Positions 20,402-31,759 of a DNA stretch of 64,000 bases are shown in pieces (the stretch's first letter is position 1; the number at the start of each line of letters is the position of its first letter). Source of the DNA: Toxorhynchites rutilus septentrionalis (taxonomy: Eukaryota; Arthropoda; Insecta; Diptera; Culicidae). The notes below the pieces were generated by a model. The model searched no databases and was not told the origin of the DNA. It saw only the letters and a program-made list of their open reading frames with translations. Location: NCBI RefSeq assembly GCF_029784135.1, contig NC_073745.1:58230784-58294783 (forward strand), in the 5' to 3' direction. A program made the position numbers and the translations under genes.

Positions 20402-21959
20402 GAGAGATAATCATTGCAAGGAGGGGCCATGTTTGCATCAATTGTTGCAAAATTGTCTTTAACACTGGAAGCATTGAGATGACAATGGTTCTGATGGAGT
20501 CGGAAACGTTAAAACACGTGAAGATTTGATCCACAAGGTCAGTCAACTTTATAAATCCCGATTGGGAAGTTGAACTAGACGGAAAAACAGGGACAGTTGG
20601 GGTTTTTGATGTCCCCTCGAGTGCTGGGCCGTTCAAAGGTGAACCATTCCAACGGAAACCAGGAGGAACCTGATTTTGCTTGTCCGCTGCACTCGATTTT
20701 TTAGACATGCTAACAGGGGGTATAACCGGAGGGGCTTGTCCTTGAACTTTGGGAGTGGTCACATTTTTGCGCCGGGGATTCCCTTGGAAAATGAACGGTG
20801 TGCCCCCGTTAGCTGTGTCCGCTTCCATTTCGTCAACGGGCAACGTGGCGAAGACATTTTGAGTGTTGATTGGTTGTTGTTGTTGGGCCAGTGGCGAAGC
20901 GCCCTTTAAAATATCCGCAAAAGTGCGTTTCGAGCGTTCCTTCAAAGAGCGCTTCTGTTTCTCCCAGCGACTCTTGTAAGTTTCACAAACTGAGAGCTCG
21001 TGTGGGGATCCCCCGCAATATGGACATTTATGCTCAGTCGCACTGCAGGATTTCCCCTCATGTTGCTCTCCGCAAGTGGCACAGCGCTCCTTGTTGGCAC
21101 AATAATCTGAAGTGTGACCAACTGACTTGCATTTTTGGCAAGTCATGGGCTTTGGCACGAAGAGTCGCACAGGCAATCTCAATTTGCCCACCATGACGTA
21201 GTCAGGTAGAGCGGAACCAGCAAAAGTTACTCGAAACGAGTCTGACGGCGTGAATTTAGTTTTTCCCTCTTCTTGGGATACTTTTCCTAGTTGGCGGCTG
21301 TCCAAAATTTTAACACCCACCAACGGGAGTCTTTTAAATGTACCAACTCCTTCTTTTATCATTTCGCACGTCAGACCAGTTTCAGTTACCACCCCCGAGA
21401 TTTCTGCGTCATGGGAGGGCACGTAGACGCGATACTCTAGGGAGAATCTCTCGTCGATCACAATTGCATTCGCGTGTTTCCGATCACTCACGACAACACG
21501 CAGTTTGTTCGGTCTAACCTTAGAGATTTCGACCACGGAGGAATATAATCTTGCCAGATCTTTCGAAACCTGAATGACATTAATTGCCTTTCCTTTTGGT
21601 TTAGGCCGGAAAAAAACAACCCATGGACCAGCTCCAAGTGCATCGTCTGGATAGACCTTGACACGAGGAGAGGAAACAACTGAGGGGGAGGACGAGGTCG
21701 ATTGTTGAACGGGAGCGGTATCAGTAGGGCTGGGAGGCAAGTTCGGTAGTAGAGCGGAAGCGGGAGCGGGAGATTGAGGGGGCGAAGAGGAAAAGTTTGC
21801 CAATTTTCTTGAGGGGGGCTTGTTAAGGTAGATTACCTCTTTCTCTGAAGAGACATCTTCTGAGGGGGGAACGCGTTTAAGCGACTTCCCAGCCCCCGTT
21901 GTAGCTAGTGAGGAGGAAACAGTAGTTTCAATCTCCATGTCAACATGACCTTCTGCCAT
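20391..21959 (-). CDS. Non-LTR ORF1 Gag-like protein
   Basis: A 522-residue open frame, intact. A Ser/Pro-rich N-terminus (1-100) is followed by a globular region (about 105-270, with GPWVVFFRPKPKGKAI) resembling the RRM-like core of non-LTR Gag proteins, then three zinc knuckles: CQKCKSVGHTSDYC (274-287), CATCGEQHEGKSC (293-305, one residue short) and CPYCGGSPHELSVC (312-325), and a basic stretch (330-350). Such proteins bind element RNA and form the ribonucleoprotein that carries out target-primed reverse transcription. The frame overlaps the start of ORF2 by 11 bases, suggesting coupled or reinitiated translation. Confidence 0.85.
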   Translation of the reverse strand: MAEGHVDMEIETTVSSSLATTGAGKSLKRVPPSEDVSSEKEVIYLNKPPSRKLANFSSSPPQSPAPASALLPNLPPSPTDTAPVQQSTSSSPSVVSSPRVKVYPDDALGAGPWVVFFRPKPKGKAINVIQVSKDLARLYSSVVEISKVRPNKLRVVVSDRKHANAIVIDERFSLEYRVYVPSHDAEISGVVTETGLTCEMIKEGVGTFKRLPLVGVKILDSRQLGKVSQEEGKTKFTPSDSFRVTFAGSALPDYVMVGKLRLPVRLFVPKPMTCQKCKSVGHTSDYCANKERCATCGEQHEGKSCSATEHKCPYCGGSPHELSVCETYKSRWEKQKRSLKERSKRTFADILKGASPLAQQQQPINTQNVFATLPVDEMEADTANGGTPFIFQGNPRRKNVTTPKVQGQAPPVIPPVSMSKKSSAADKQNQVPPGFRWNGSPLNGPALEGTSKTPTVPVFPSSSTSQSGFIKLTDLVDQIFTCFNVSDSIRTIVISMLPVLKTILQQLMQTWPLLAMIISLDV

Positions 21960-22744
21960 TACGGCAGATATAAAATAATATAATTCTTATTTTTTTTGTA
22001 TTTCTAAACCTAATATATATTATACCTAAATCGCACACCAATGCGAATGAAATGAAGCGGTGTCTCAATCGAACCGCGTGGCAATCGCTCGGCACAGATG
22101 CAACGGTATATCGCACCACAACACGATGATGGAATCGATGACGATGCTAAAGCACACACAGCGATGATACGGCACACGCACCGCGTCCGCCGTGGAGGAC
22201 TTCTTCCTCACGCTGATAGTGATTGCTGCTCTCCTCACTCGCGCAATAAAGAGAACCCCGTTAGGGCGAAATAACTTCACCAGCCACGAACTGATAACGG
22301 TATAATCTCCACTTTATAATAGACGCGAACAAATTTGCGACCGATGTCTCCGGACTGCGCGAGCTGATTATATCACAATTTGATCATGTTGATTTTCTTA
22401 AATGGATGAACCTCAAAAAAAACTTTTATTTGGCAGACTGTTCAAAAGCGCTTCTAATGCATCCAAAGATTAATACGTTGAGCTGGTTTCATCGCACCGA
22501 CATTGGGCTTTTTGTTTAGAGAGTGTCAACTGGAAGCGACAGCAACAAAATTGGAAAATGATTTTTATAAAAGTCCCCTATTGATCCGCAGGGACCAACG
22601 TGAGTCAGACGAAAAGTTCATCTTTGGTCCCCTAGCTCGGTCAGGGCTTAACGTTTTAAATAAGCCGGAAGAACTAGAACTAGACAGGAAGAGGCAGAGT
22701 TGTTTGATGAAGTATCGTAAATGAAGCGCTGGGCGGTCTTACGA

Positions 22745-23545
22745 AAGTTGGCCGGAACCTAAACCATGGTCGATGAAAAGATGTATATCGGCGTGTTATT
22801 TTACCTTTTCGTGGCTTTGGGGTCGTCTGTCTCTCTATTTTGGCCATTCACCCAAACGTATTCTATCGGGCGCAGCTGGGGAACGTTGGGAAGGTTGGTG
22901 GTCTTTGCGACAATGTTTATCTCCAGCCGATCCATCCTTGTGATCTTGTGATCTTTCGGCATAATGGGCTGATCCCAGGTTCGCCATAAAGACCACATTA
23001 CCTTCCCAACTACGGCAAGCACTTCGTACTATATATCTCCCCGTTCACCATATGACTCGAAAGAAGAGCGGCTTGGACATTCCCTTCACGTCTGTCAGAG
23101 AAGGACCTTTTTCGAGAACTTGATGTGAATGATATATTCGACGTCATTGCTTACCTGGGGAACGTAAAGTACCCGGGCCCCTGCCATTCGTTGAATTCTA
23201 TCATCAAGTACGTCTCGTCTTTCATTATGAGTACGAAAAGAAGTTTTTCACTTCTTTCGCCGGAATGAAGTTTTTCACCAGCACTTCAAGCTACTCCTTC
23301 TGGGTGATTTCCTGGTGCTCAGATACGGCCGGTGTCGTCTGACGCTTCCGCATAAAAATGTCCATTTTGGGCAAATTCTTCTCCACCGTTTCGATCTCCC
23401 GACTTGTAAATACCAGATCGGCTGTATCTGGCGGGCACAAAGTGTCTCAGGATGTCCAACTCCTTCGCTGTGGGGTGGAGCTTGCAGTATGGAAAAATCA
23501 TCAAGTTTCTTGTCAGTGCTGCTGCTGCGAATCAACAGCCTTGAA
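22745..23545 (-). pseudogene. DD37E mariner-like transposase remnant
   Basis: On the - strand NLPNVPQLRPIEYVW (about 22,840-22,885) matches PPNAPELRPIEKYW of the intact transposase at 47,700. About 23,080-23,230 reads DETYLDDRIQRMAG and YIIHIKFSKK, the equivalent of DETYVKADFRQLPG and KLSKFAKK. Frames shift repeatedly and the terminal repeats were not found. It lies inside the hAT element. Confidence 0.6.
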
Positions 23546-23606
23546 TAGAGGCGAATGAATTGCAAAGTTTAAAGCCTCTTAAAAACAAAGAAAGAAAGAA
23601 AGAAAC
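23546..23606 (+). repeat. Short retroelement tail repeat
   Basis: GAGGCGAATGAATTGCAAAG then TTTAAAGCCTCTTAAAAACA and (AAAG)n. The same unit occurs at 58,901-58,957 and, inverted, at 5,989-6,037. Confidence 0.55.
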
Positions 23607-23899
23607 AGCCTTGAATCATTTTTGTTGTAGACTTAATAAACGTAAGATTTAAAGAAAATTTGTTCCTATAAATTATCTTTCATCGCCATCCAAAATTAGT
23701 CAATTTTTTTGAATGCATACGTTAACTCTAAAATCGATGAAAAATGAATTGGAATTTTTGAGCATTCCATTCGGTAATTTGAAGAAAATTGTAGAATTTG
23801 AATCGTGCTTGCCAGGCGTAAATGCTCTGATTGAGCGAGTGATTTTCGGGCGTGAACAAAATCTAAGCCACCGAAAAATCACAACTGAGTGCCGATACT

Positions 23900-24513
23900 C
23901 AGAAAGAAATAATACTTATCAGTATAGACTCGCTAAACTATGGTTTGTCTGTCGGTGTGGAAACGGTTACGATGACATCGATCACGCAGTTTGGCAATGT
24001 ACGGATAATTACGCAGCCAGAGAGTACCTTTTCAATGCCCTTGAGGTCCAAGGAAGACAACCCTATGTTCCTGTTAGAGACGTGTTGGGAACTCGCGACA
24101 TCTGCTATATGCAGTTGATCTATATGTTTGTGAAACGGTCTAGTATAAGTATTTAATGCTTTTGTGTTTTTCTTTTTCGTTATTAGTTTGTTTGTCTTGT
24201 CCCCCCATCTCACCGTCGCCCACCCTCGACAGCTAGTCGAACACCAGATGCTATCCCTGGTCATTATGCACAATGCTACAGTGCGTGCGGCAACCCTCGG
24301 TTGAGACAACGATACCTCATATCCATATCCCCAACCTGACCCGTCCCACAAAAATGTTGCCCTTTTAACCTCGAGTAAACCGCGAGTATTCGGTCGAATC
24401 CTACTAAACATAGAAATTAGTTGAAACTTTGTATAAACAAACCTTGAATTAGCGGCTCCGCAAAGCTTATGCGATTGAGCCTTACAAATAAATGAACTGG
24501 ATAAAAAAAAAAC
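23900..24513 (+). pseudogene. Non-LTR ORF2 C-terminus and 3' UTR remnant
   Basis: + strand encodes CRCGNGYDDIDHAVWQC, then GRQPYVPVRDVLGTRD and YMQLIYMFVKR, stopping at 24,154-24,156. This is the C-terminal end of an I/Loa-type ORF2. The 3' UTR contains CCGCGAGTATTCGGT (24,380-24,394) and ends in an A-run at about 24,503-24,513. The 5' part is lost; orientation is opposite to the large element next to it. Confidence 0.8.
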
Positions 24514-24640
24514 TATGGTTTATGTTCACATAACGTATATATATAACGTTTTGTTTTTTGTGTCCCGCGTTAGACCTCTGACCATCTGGTCACTTTAATA
24601 TAGGGGAAATCAGGTTGAAACCAACACCCTAAAGATTTCC

Positions 24641-25045
24641 ACAAAGGGCCTGGCCGGGTAAGGGAGTAAAAAGTGCCCCCAAACCAAATCACTAGCTGTA
24701 TGGCAAATATTGTAAAGGATATTAAATAAGAAATTTTGGCGGTTTATTTGAACCCCTATGTGGTTTGACGTAGGATCTATAGTGAAAAACGTACTTTTTC
24801 GTTTATTTCACGCCATCCTCAAAAGATCCGAGATAAAAATTTGAAAAAAATACTGAATGTGCATCTTACTACGGTGTATCAAGAAAAATTATCAAAAAAA
24901 AAATTCATCAAAAATTTTAGTACCAAAAAAATATTGAAATTTTGAATTTTTTTTTTTTGAGATTTAGAGATTCAGTACTACTCTAATTCATATTTAAATG
25001 TGTTTCTACGGCTTTTCTAGATATGTGTGATTTTTTGACGTAGGA
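24641..25045. repeat. Fold-back family unit (copy A)
   Basis: About 400 bp starting AAAGGGCCTGGCCGGGTAAG. It repeats directly at 26,105-26,480 and in the fold-back at 55.4-57.5 kb. Contains CCCTATGTGGTTTGACGTAG (about 24,753-24,772) and CAGTACTACTCTAATTCATA. It ends next to the 16-bp inverted repeat at 25,037-25,052. Confidence 0.7.
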
Positions 25046-25052
25046 CTACGTC
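25037..25052. repeat. 16-bp interrupted inverted repeat
   Basis: GACGTAGGACTACGTC, followed by TTACATTAAGGGTGCCAAAT. The same flank occurs reversed at 40,730-40,777 next to the H1 pseudogene. Confidence 0.8.
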
Positions 25053-25395
25053 TTACATTAAGGGTGCCAAATCAAAAAACAGGTCACGTTTTTATGAAAT
25101 AAATTTAATGTTAATAACTATGTTTGCTGCGAACGGATTTTAACGATTTGCATACCAATTGAATCGGAACTTTTCTAAGATTTGTTTGATATGTTATATA
25201 TTACAATCCCATAGTCTGTATATGGTTTAAATTGTTAAAAATTGGAAGCATTCCCATTTCCCCATACATCTGTTCTGTCCATTTGAGTGCTTTCCCGAAC
25301 AGAGATGTCAATAACGAGCAACTTAGGCAGCCACCAGAATATGAACAGTCGGAGACGAATGAGTCGTTGGATGTAATCCGTAAATAAGGGAAAAG

Positions 25396-25420
25396 AAGAA
25401 GAAGAAGAAGAAGAAGAATA
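25396..25420. repeat. (GAA)n microsatellite
   Basis: About eight GAA/GAAG units in a row. Confidence 0.85.
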
Positions 25421-25699
25421 GAAACAACGAAGGGGGATAGTGAAAAGAGAATATTTGCGAAGCAAGTGAGCTGTCGCTAGCGTATAAGTATTGCATCAAT
25501 GGTCGCTTATTCTGCTCGTTTCGTGTTTCATGTTTTACCCTCGAGCTGTGAACGCTAGCTGTACATGTGAATAGCACACATTCGATACTTTAAGTTGCCA
25601 TTCGTATTTGTTCTCGTGCGCAACGACATGTTCTGATGCAATACGGTTCTGTTGACGGTTTTGACCGAGAATCGAGAATCGATTTTTCATAAACGGTCA

Positions 25700-27355
25700 T
25701 TTTCGCGTTTCATGTTTCATTTTTGATGCTGCAACTGTGTGCATCTGTTAGACGCGTGTTTAATGCTTGTTGAATGGCGATGAACGGAAGACGCCTCTCG
25801 TTAAATACCCAGTGCAATGCGTGCTATGGCAAGAAAGAATCGTTGCTTTTAGAAATGATTCTACAAAACCACGCAAGCCAGTAAACCTTTTCAGGGTCCC
25901 CGGAACTTTTTACTGAAGAGTTATTTGTGAACCTTCGTCGTATTCGCAAATAATATCCAAAATGATAAACCAAAAAATTTCAAAAAATAGATTACGTAGT
26001 CCTACGTCCTAAGCGGTCGTGTCTCGGATACAACCCCTCGAATTTTTTGAGGTTTTTTTTCAGTGTTGCGCGGTATCAAAAAATATTTTTTTTTTATATT
26101 TCCAAAGAGTGGTTAGGTAAGGGAGTAAGAAGTGCCCCCAAACCAAATCACTAGCTGTATGGCAAATATTGTAAAGGATATTAAATAAGAAATTTTGGTG
26201 GTTTATTTGAACCCCTATGTGGTTTGACGTAGGATCTATAGTGAAAAACGTACTTTTTCGCCATCCTCAATAGATCCGAGATAAAAATTTGAAAAAAATA
26301 CTGAATGTACATCTTACCACGGTGTATCAAGAAAAATTATCAAAAAAAATTTCATCAAAAATTTTAGTACTAAAAAAAATATTTAAATTCTGAAATATTT
26401 TTTTTGGGATTTAGGGATTCAGTACTACTCTAATTCATATTTGAATGTGCTCTTACGGCTTTTCTAGATTGATAAATATCTTCAAACTGTTTTTTTTTTC
26501 AAATATCTAATAATAAAAAAAAATACACAGTACAAAAAAATGTTATAGATTTTCTGGCATTTCGAAATTTTGAAAAAAAATATAACTTTGAGACCCACTC
26601 CTGCTTAAATTTTTATTTAAATGCGTTCGTATGTGTTTTTTTCTACATGTGGCGTAATTTTTCCTGAATTTTTAAGAGCATTGTGTGACACAAAAACAAT
26701 TTTCTTCATCGTCTGCATTATTATTTTTATTTTTTTGAAATCGATTATTTTTTTGTATTCGTGGTTTTCAATTGAAATCTATAACATTTTTTTGTACTGT
26801 GTATAATTTTTTTTTATTATTTTTTTTTTATTATTAGATATTTTAAAAAAACACAGCTTGAAGATATTTATCAATCTATAAAAGCCGTAAGAGCACATTT
26901 AAATATGAATTAGAGTAGTACTGAATCCCTAATTCCCAAAAAAAAATTTAAATCCCAAAAAAAGTATTAAGAGGCTATTTATACACTTATGTGGACACTT
27001 TAAGAGGGAGAGGGGCGATGGTTGCTAATTGTTTGTAATTAGATCTCAGATTTTGAATGATTAAAAAGTAAACAAATTCATGTATTTCAACTGCTGTTCG
27101 CTGATGGTTTATTGAACCCCACAGCTTTCCCACCGTCTCACAAAATACACTGAACGATGATCTAAGATGAATTAGGCTCAAAGAAGTATCGAATTTTCCA
27201 AAGTTTGATTGGTCATATGTCGCAATTTGTTTCTTTATATCAATGCACGCATTGCACTGAGTATTTAACGAGAGGCATCTTCCGTGCATCGTCATTCAAC
27301 AAGCATCAAACTCGCGTCTAACAGATGCACACAGTTGCAGCAATAATAAAACTAA
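25700..27355. repeat. Inverted-repeat element with nested fold-back
   Basis: CTGCAACTGTGTGCATCTGT at 25,730 onward, with GCCTCTCGTTAAATACCCAG (about 25,792-25,811), returns in reverse complement at 27,245-27,340. Inside, 26,400-26,480 (TTCAGTACTACTCTAATTCA to AGATTGATAAATATCTTC) is inverted at 26,855-26,935. A partial histone-type hairpin (CCTTTTCAGGGTCC, about 25,886-25,899) and a one-mismatch 16-bp motif at 25,993-26,008 are included. No open reading frame is supported. Confidence 0.6.
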
Positions 27356-27399
27356 AATAAAAAAAAGTTAACCGGTGATAAGGCATTGATGAGAATAAA

Positions 27400-28540
27400 A
27401 TAAAAAATAAAATCGTGCAAAGGAGTATTTGGAAAATCGAAATTTTATTTTCGATGCCAAATGTCTTAAAAATGCATGAAACGAAAATCTTCAAAGGGTG
27501 GAGAATGGAAATTTAAAAAACCAATTTTTTTCGATGCCAAACGACTTAAAAATGCATAAAACCTCGAGATCTGGTGTCATCTCGAAAACAAAATTTTGGC
27601 CGAAAATCGACCTTTTGGGACTGCCTGAGAAGCAATGAAGGTATGAAAAAAAATAATTATCGAATTTAAAGAACCGATCATGTACATTTTGTTTATTGGC
27701 CCAAAACATGATTGGTGCAAAGTTTCAGCTCAAAAGTCGATTTTCGGCCAAAACTATATCAAGTCATTTTTACAAAAAACTTCAAAATCATGCTCATTAG
27801 ATAGAGAATTGAACCATTCATCATAATCATTTCACATTATTCATTTTTTTCTTGATCGTGACAGAGAAAAGCTATAGACTGAAACGTGAGTGAGAAGTTT
27901 GAAAATCAAAAAAAGTTGTTCGAATAGAGTTATCGAAGTTATTTTACCTATCTTCTAGTCACAATTTTATAAACCGAAAAAGGGTATGAGAAAAGTTATA
28001 AGCCAAGCCAAGGAAGAAATTAATTATGTAATAAAAAATTGAAAAATTGAAGTTATTTGAAACACATTCACGAGATAGTACTTATTCGATGTAGAATATT
28101 TTTATCTATCTTTAGCAAAATTTCCATTGGCCGGAAAAGGGTCTAAGAATTTAAAGAAAATTGAAAAAAAATATTTGACAGGACCCAAAACACATTTTTG
28201 AGATAACATACTTTTATCCATCTTCAGCCAAATTTTCGTTGGCCGGAAAAGAGTCTGAGAAATGCGATTTTTTAAATGCTTTAAAGTCGTGAAATATCAA
28301 CGCATGAAGATGGATATAAATCTCTTTAAAGCATAATTTACATGGATTTACACGGAATATTTTTATTTCGATGTATGTAGATGTAGTGGATAAGAATATC
28401 GGGAAGAAATGAGAAATCGATTTCTTTCTGTTTTTTTAAAGATAGCAAATCCAATTAACGTTATCAACTATCTTTCATTTGATTTCTATAACGTTGTTGT
28501 GGACCATTCGAAACGAAACGAACGAAAAATTTAGAATTCG
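27400..28540. other. AT-rich DNA, no gene
   Basis: Short internally repeated sentences (for example TTCGATGCCAAATGTCTTAA at about 27,454 and 27,530; TTTTATCCATCTTCAGC-type pairs near 28,100 and 28,210) suggest old tandem duplications. No coding signal. Confidence 0.4.
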
Positions 28541-29434
28541 TATTATGTTCTTCGTTACAAGGAAATTTAATGACAGTCCTTTTACATTTAGTATGATAAC
28601 ATCTTAGTTTTGATGTCTGTGTTAGGCAAACACATTTCAGCCAGAACAAAAATGATCCCGATTTGCATGTATTTGCAATGCCGATTTCCCCAGACACTTT
28701 GGTTCAGAAGTCTTTATTAGGTAAACACATTTCAGTCGGAACAAAAATACCCCTGACCTGCATGAAGCAGCAATGCCAATTTCCCCAGGCTCTTTAGATT
28801 TAAAGTCTGTGTTAGGGGAACACATTTCAGTCGGAACAAAAATACCACCGACCTGCATGAATTTGAAATGCAATTTTCCCCACGCTCCATGGATTTGAAG
28901 TCTGCGTTAGAGAAACATATTTCAGTCAGAACAAAATTGAACCCCAACTTGCATGAATTTGGAATGCCAATTTCCCCACGCTCTGTGGTTAGGAAAACAC
29001 ATTTCAGTCGGAACAAAAATTCCTCCGACTTTCATGTATTTGCAATGCCGATTTCTCTAACGCTGCTTGGTTTTGAAGTCTGTGTTATGGAACACATTTC
29101 GGTGCGAACAAAAGTCCCCATACTTTTATGTGTTTGTGATGTGATGCCGTTGGGGAAACCGTAAATCGGGCCAATCAAAACGAGGTAATTATGGTGTTTA
29201 TATAATGATTAATATTTTACAGTTATTCAATTGTTTATCTAATGAAAAATAACCTTTTTTTAATTGCGATGGAAGCATATAAATATTTCGTATCAATTGA
29301 TGCAAACATCTTTCCGATCCAGTAAGAAATGTTCGAGTTATAAGCATTCGGAATCTTCCATTTTTTCCTGCATGTTCTATGTTGAGGTTTTCATTTTACC
29401 CCCCATATACTCCGGTTAGACGAAGTCCCACGTC
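28540..29434. repeat. Tandem about 104-bp repeat element (copy 1)
   Basis: A left unique part (ATTATGTTCTTCGTTACAAG, about 28,541) is followed by about five units between 28,610 and 29,110. Each contains GTGTTAGG-AAACACATTTCAG, CGGAACAAAAATAC, CCGACTTGCATG and TGCAATGCCGATTTCCCC. The right part has CCAATCAAAACGAGG (29,171), GTTCGAGTTATAAGC (29,330) and a degenerate 16-bp motif GACGAAGTCCCACGTC at 29,419-29,434. Related copies are at 38,870-40,281 and 58,090-58,864. Confidence 0.75.
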
Positions 29435-29583
29435 AAAAAAATGTGTTAAAAATTTTAAGAAAAGCTGTATTTGGGCGATCTTTTCAACTATCCACAACCA
29501 TTAATGAAATGTACTGATGCGTTGACGGCAGACGTATAGGTAGAATTTATTTATTAATCTATAATTAATTTAATAAGAATTTT

Positions 29584-29951
29584 TCTATCCATCTATATGT
29601 ATAAAAATGGATTTCTGTCTGTCTGTCTGTTTGTCTGATTCTTATAAACTCGGAAACCACTGAACCGATCGACATGAAAATTGGTATGTAGGGGTTTTTG
29701 CAATCGGGGATGGTTCTTATGATAGTTCGGGGCCCCTCCCTCTTTCTAAGGGAGGGCTGCCATGCAAATGAAACACAAATTTTTGCATTACTCGAAAACT
29801 AATCAAGCAAATGGAGCCAAATTTGGCATGGTAAGGTTTTACGGGGCACGAAACGTTTCTATGGTGAATACACGTGAAACGTGAATTTTTGAAGGTGTTG
29901 ATAACAAAAAAACAAATTTTGGGCGAGACGAAGTTTGCCGGGTCAGCTAGT
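29584..29951 (+). mobile_element. Helitron-like non-autonomous insertion
   Basis: Begins TCTATCCATC..AAAAATGG with GTCTGTCTGTCTG and ACTGAACCGATCGACATG, and ends GCCGGGTCAGCTAGT, a CTRRT-type 3' terminus next to T/A-rich flank. Insect Helitron ends look like this (recognised from memory). No Rep/helicase coding. An obvious 3' hairpin was not confirmed. Confidence 0.55.
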
Positions 29952-30826
29952 GAATAAATAAATGTATAACATATCAAACAAATTTTAGAAAAATTCCGAT
30001 ATTTTCATTCAAGATTTTAAAAAATTAACTTCAGTGATGATAATCTGAGGGTACACATTAGGGTGCCAATGAAAATGGTCATCTCGAGTTTCAAAAAGTT
30101 ACCCCATGAAAAATGTTCACCACCTCGAAAAAACACCCTATGCAAAATATCAGCCCAATTGGACTTAAGGGAGAGTGGCGCAAAGCGGTCAAAGTTTGAG
30201 TTTTTTGAAAACCGAAAAATCACCCAAGGGGGGGAGTAAAGGAAATCGGGGTTTTCTAAAAAAAGATTTGATGCTAAATGTCCTAAAATTGCATGAAACG
30301 AGATCGAGTGTCATCTTTAATTTTTTTTTGTTAAAAATCGGCACTCTGGTACTTAGTTTTTTTTTCGGGATACGAAACGAAAAGTATGGTTTTGGGTGCC
30401 AATCAAAATAGTTGTCTCGATTTTTCATTCGGAACTTGCTACGAAATGTTGATTGGCATGAAAATATACCCTATGCAAAATGTTAGCTCATTTGGACTTC
30501 ATTTACTCTGGTGTCTCAGGCGTTAAAGTTTGAGTTTTTTGAAAAATGACCGGAAAGCGGAATTTAAAAAAAATTATACCAAATGTCTTAAAATTGCATT
30601 ACTCGTCGAGATTTACAGTTATCTCGAAAAAAATGTTTTGTCAAAAAAAAAGACGGGTGGGTAATCGGGGACATAACCGGAGTGACGTAGGACTATACAA
30701 AGGGGACAGCTTTTGTTAAATATATATTTCAAATATATTGTTTTATTTTCTTCTCCTACGTGAATACCTACCTATCTACCTGAAAAATGGATTAGTTTAC
30801 TGTTTACTCTTTATGAACATGTTGAT

Positions 30827-30842
30827 GGTTCTGAAAAGAACC
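30827..30842 (-). terminator. Histone-type 3' stem-loop
   Basis: GGTTCTTTTCAGAACC on the - strand, downstream of the H2A fragment of the same module. Confidence 0.75.
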
Positions 30843-31069
30843 TTTGGTGTTGTGTTGTTGTTATCACTCGATAATCCTATCTTGTTCGGTTAAACCTTCC
30901 TGTTTAGCTATTGCGTTTGCCACTCGCCACAGCTTTCACAGTTGGAAAATTTCTTCCCATCCAGCTTGGGACATGTTCAGTAAATTACATTTAATGCAAC
31001 GTGCTGGAGAAACACTTTGCCACTCACTGAAACTAATTGTTGCCTTGATGAGCGCCGAACCGAAACTGC

Positions 31070-31205
31070 TCTGTTCTTGATGCGGGTTTTCTGATTGTCG
31101 TGAGCAGCTTTGCAAGCCAACTCGAGCACTCCGACGGCCGAAACTCTATAATCGCTGTTAGGTATACTGGTGCTCCGGCACCAATCCGTTCGGCCAAGTT
31201 TACTC
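31070..31205 (-). pseudogene. Histone H2A pseudogene fragment (copy 3)
   Basis: On the - strand NLAERIGAGAPVYLTAIIEF (about 31,145-31,203) matches NYAERVGAGAPVYLAAVIEY of H2A. Then, after the one-base deletion shared with the other copies, the bases follow VLELACKAAHDNQKTRI. The N-terminal part up to GRIH is absent and the C-terminal docking region is not recognisable. It lies between an H2A-type promoter and a histone stem-loop on the same strand. Confidence 0.8.
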
Positions 31206-31309
31206 CAGCGCTACCACCTCCACCCTCTTGCCTTGAGAAAGGCACTCGATCCCTCGCCGTCCAGCTCGTCCAGCAACGATGTTGTCCAGTCGGTGTCCAC
31301 ACAAAGAAT

Positions 31310-31410
31310 GATCGTTACGGCAGCGGAGCGGGGATTTTTAAGCTGACTGGCTGGCTCGAGAATTACGCATGTGTGAGACAGCGACCAATGTTTCGTTCAT
31401 TTTTTTCTTT
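31310..31410 (-). promoter_or_regulatory. H2A-type promoter segment (copy 3)
   Basis: The - strand carries ACATTGGTCGCTGTCTCACA, CTCGAGCCAGCCAGTCAGC and CTTAAAAATCCCCGCTCCG, as in front of the H2A start at 6,793. Confidence 0.5.
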
Positions 31411-31743
31411 TTCCTTTCCAATCGTGCTTCATTCTATTTCGCTGCTGCTCTGGTTGCCCGTTTTGGTCGGTACGATTTGAGGAGCACAAAATGGACCAAT
31501 CAAAAATGGGCTCATAGTGCATTTTGACAATGCTTGATAGTTCACAATTATTCAATTATTTATCTCAAGAAAAATGAAATGTTATTCGTTATGATAGATG
31601 CGTAGATATATTTCCTATCAATTGATGCAAAAACCTTTGCGATCTATTGAGAAATGCTCGAGTTATAAGCGTTCCAAATCTTGCATTTTTTCCTACTTGT
31701 TCAGTGATTAGATTTCCATTTCACCCCCTATATCTTCCGGTTA

Positions 31744-31759
31744 GACGTAGTCCTACGTC
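31744..31759. repeat. 16-bp interrupted inverted repeat
   Basis: GACGTAGTCCTACGTC, preceded by CTTCCGGTTA and followed by AAAAAATC as at 6,613. Confidence 0.8.

Larger units (their letters stand above)
16340..22369 (-). mobile_element. Near full-length I/Loa-type non-LTR retrotransposon
   Basis: On the - strand: a roughly 410-bp 5' UTR, ORF1 (21,959-20,391), ORF2 (20,401-16,717, frameshifted), a 3' UTR with CCGCGAGTAATCGGT, and a 13-bp poly(A) (16,340-16,352). The 8-bp direct repeat ATATCACA at 16,332-16,339 and 22,370-22,377 is the likely target duplication, which puts the insertion inside the hAT element. ORF1 with three CCHC knuckles, an APE endonuclease, RT and RNase H in ORF2 point to the I/Loa groups rather than Jockey proper, which usually lacks RNase H. 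A second copy is at 61,719-64,000. Confidence 0.85.
16196..24597. mobile_element. hAT-like DNA transposon, heavily invaded
   Basis: Termini TAAACTGACCAG (16,196-16,207) and CTGGTCACTTTA (24,586-24,597) are 12-bp inverted repeats with one mismatch, flanked by the 8-bp direct repeat ATATAGGG at 16,188-16,195 and 24,598-24,605. An 8-bp duplication and GTCCCGC subterminal repeats (at least six in 16,209-16,320, one at 24,562) are hAT hallmarks. After removing the inserted non-LTR element about 2.4 kb remains. No intact transposase frame is seen; the interior also holds a DD37E remnant and a second non-LTR fragment. The orientation of the lost transposase is unknown. Confidence 0.75.

Noticed and set aside
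28600..29110. Regularly spaced repeats reminiscent of a CRISPR array
   Set aside because: Units are about 104 bp, imperfect throughout, without distinct repeat/spacer alternation, in a eukaryotic context.
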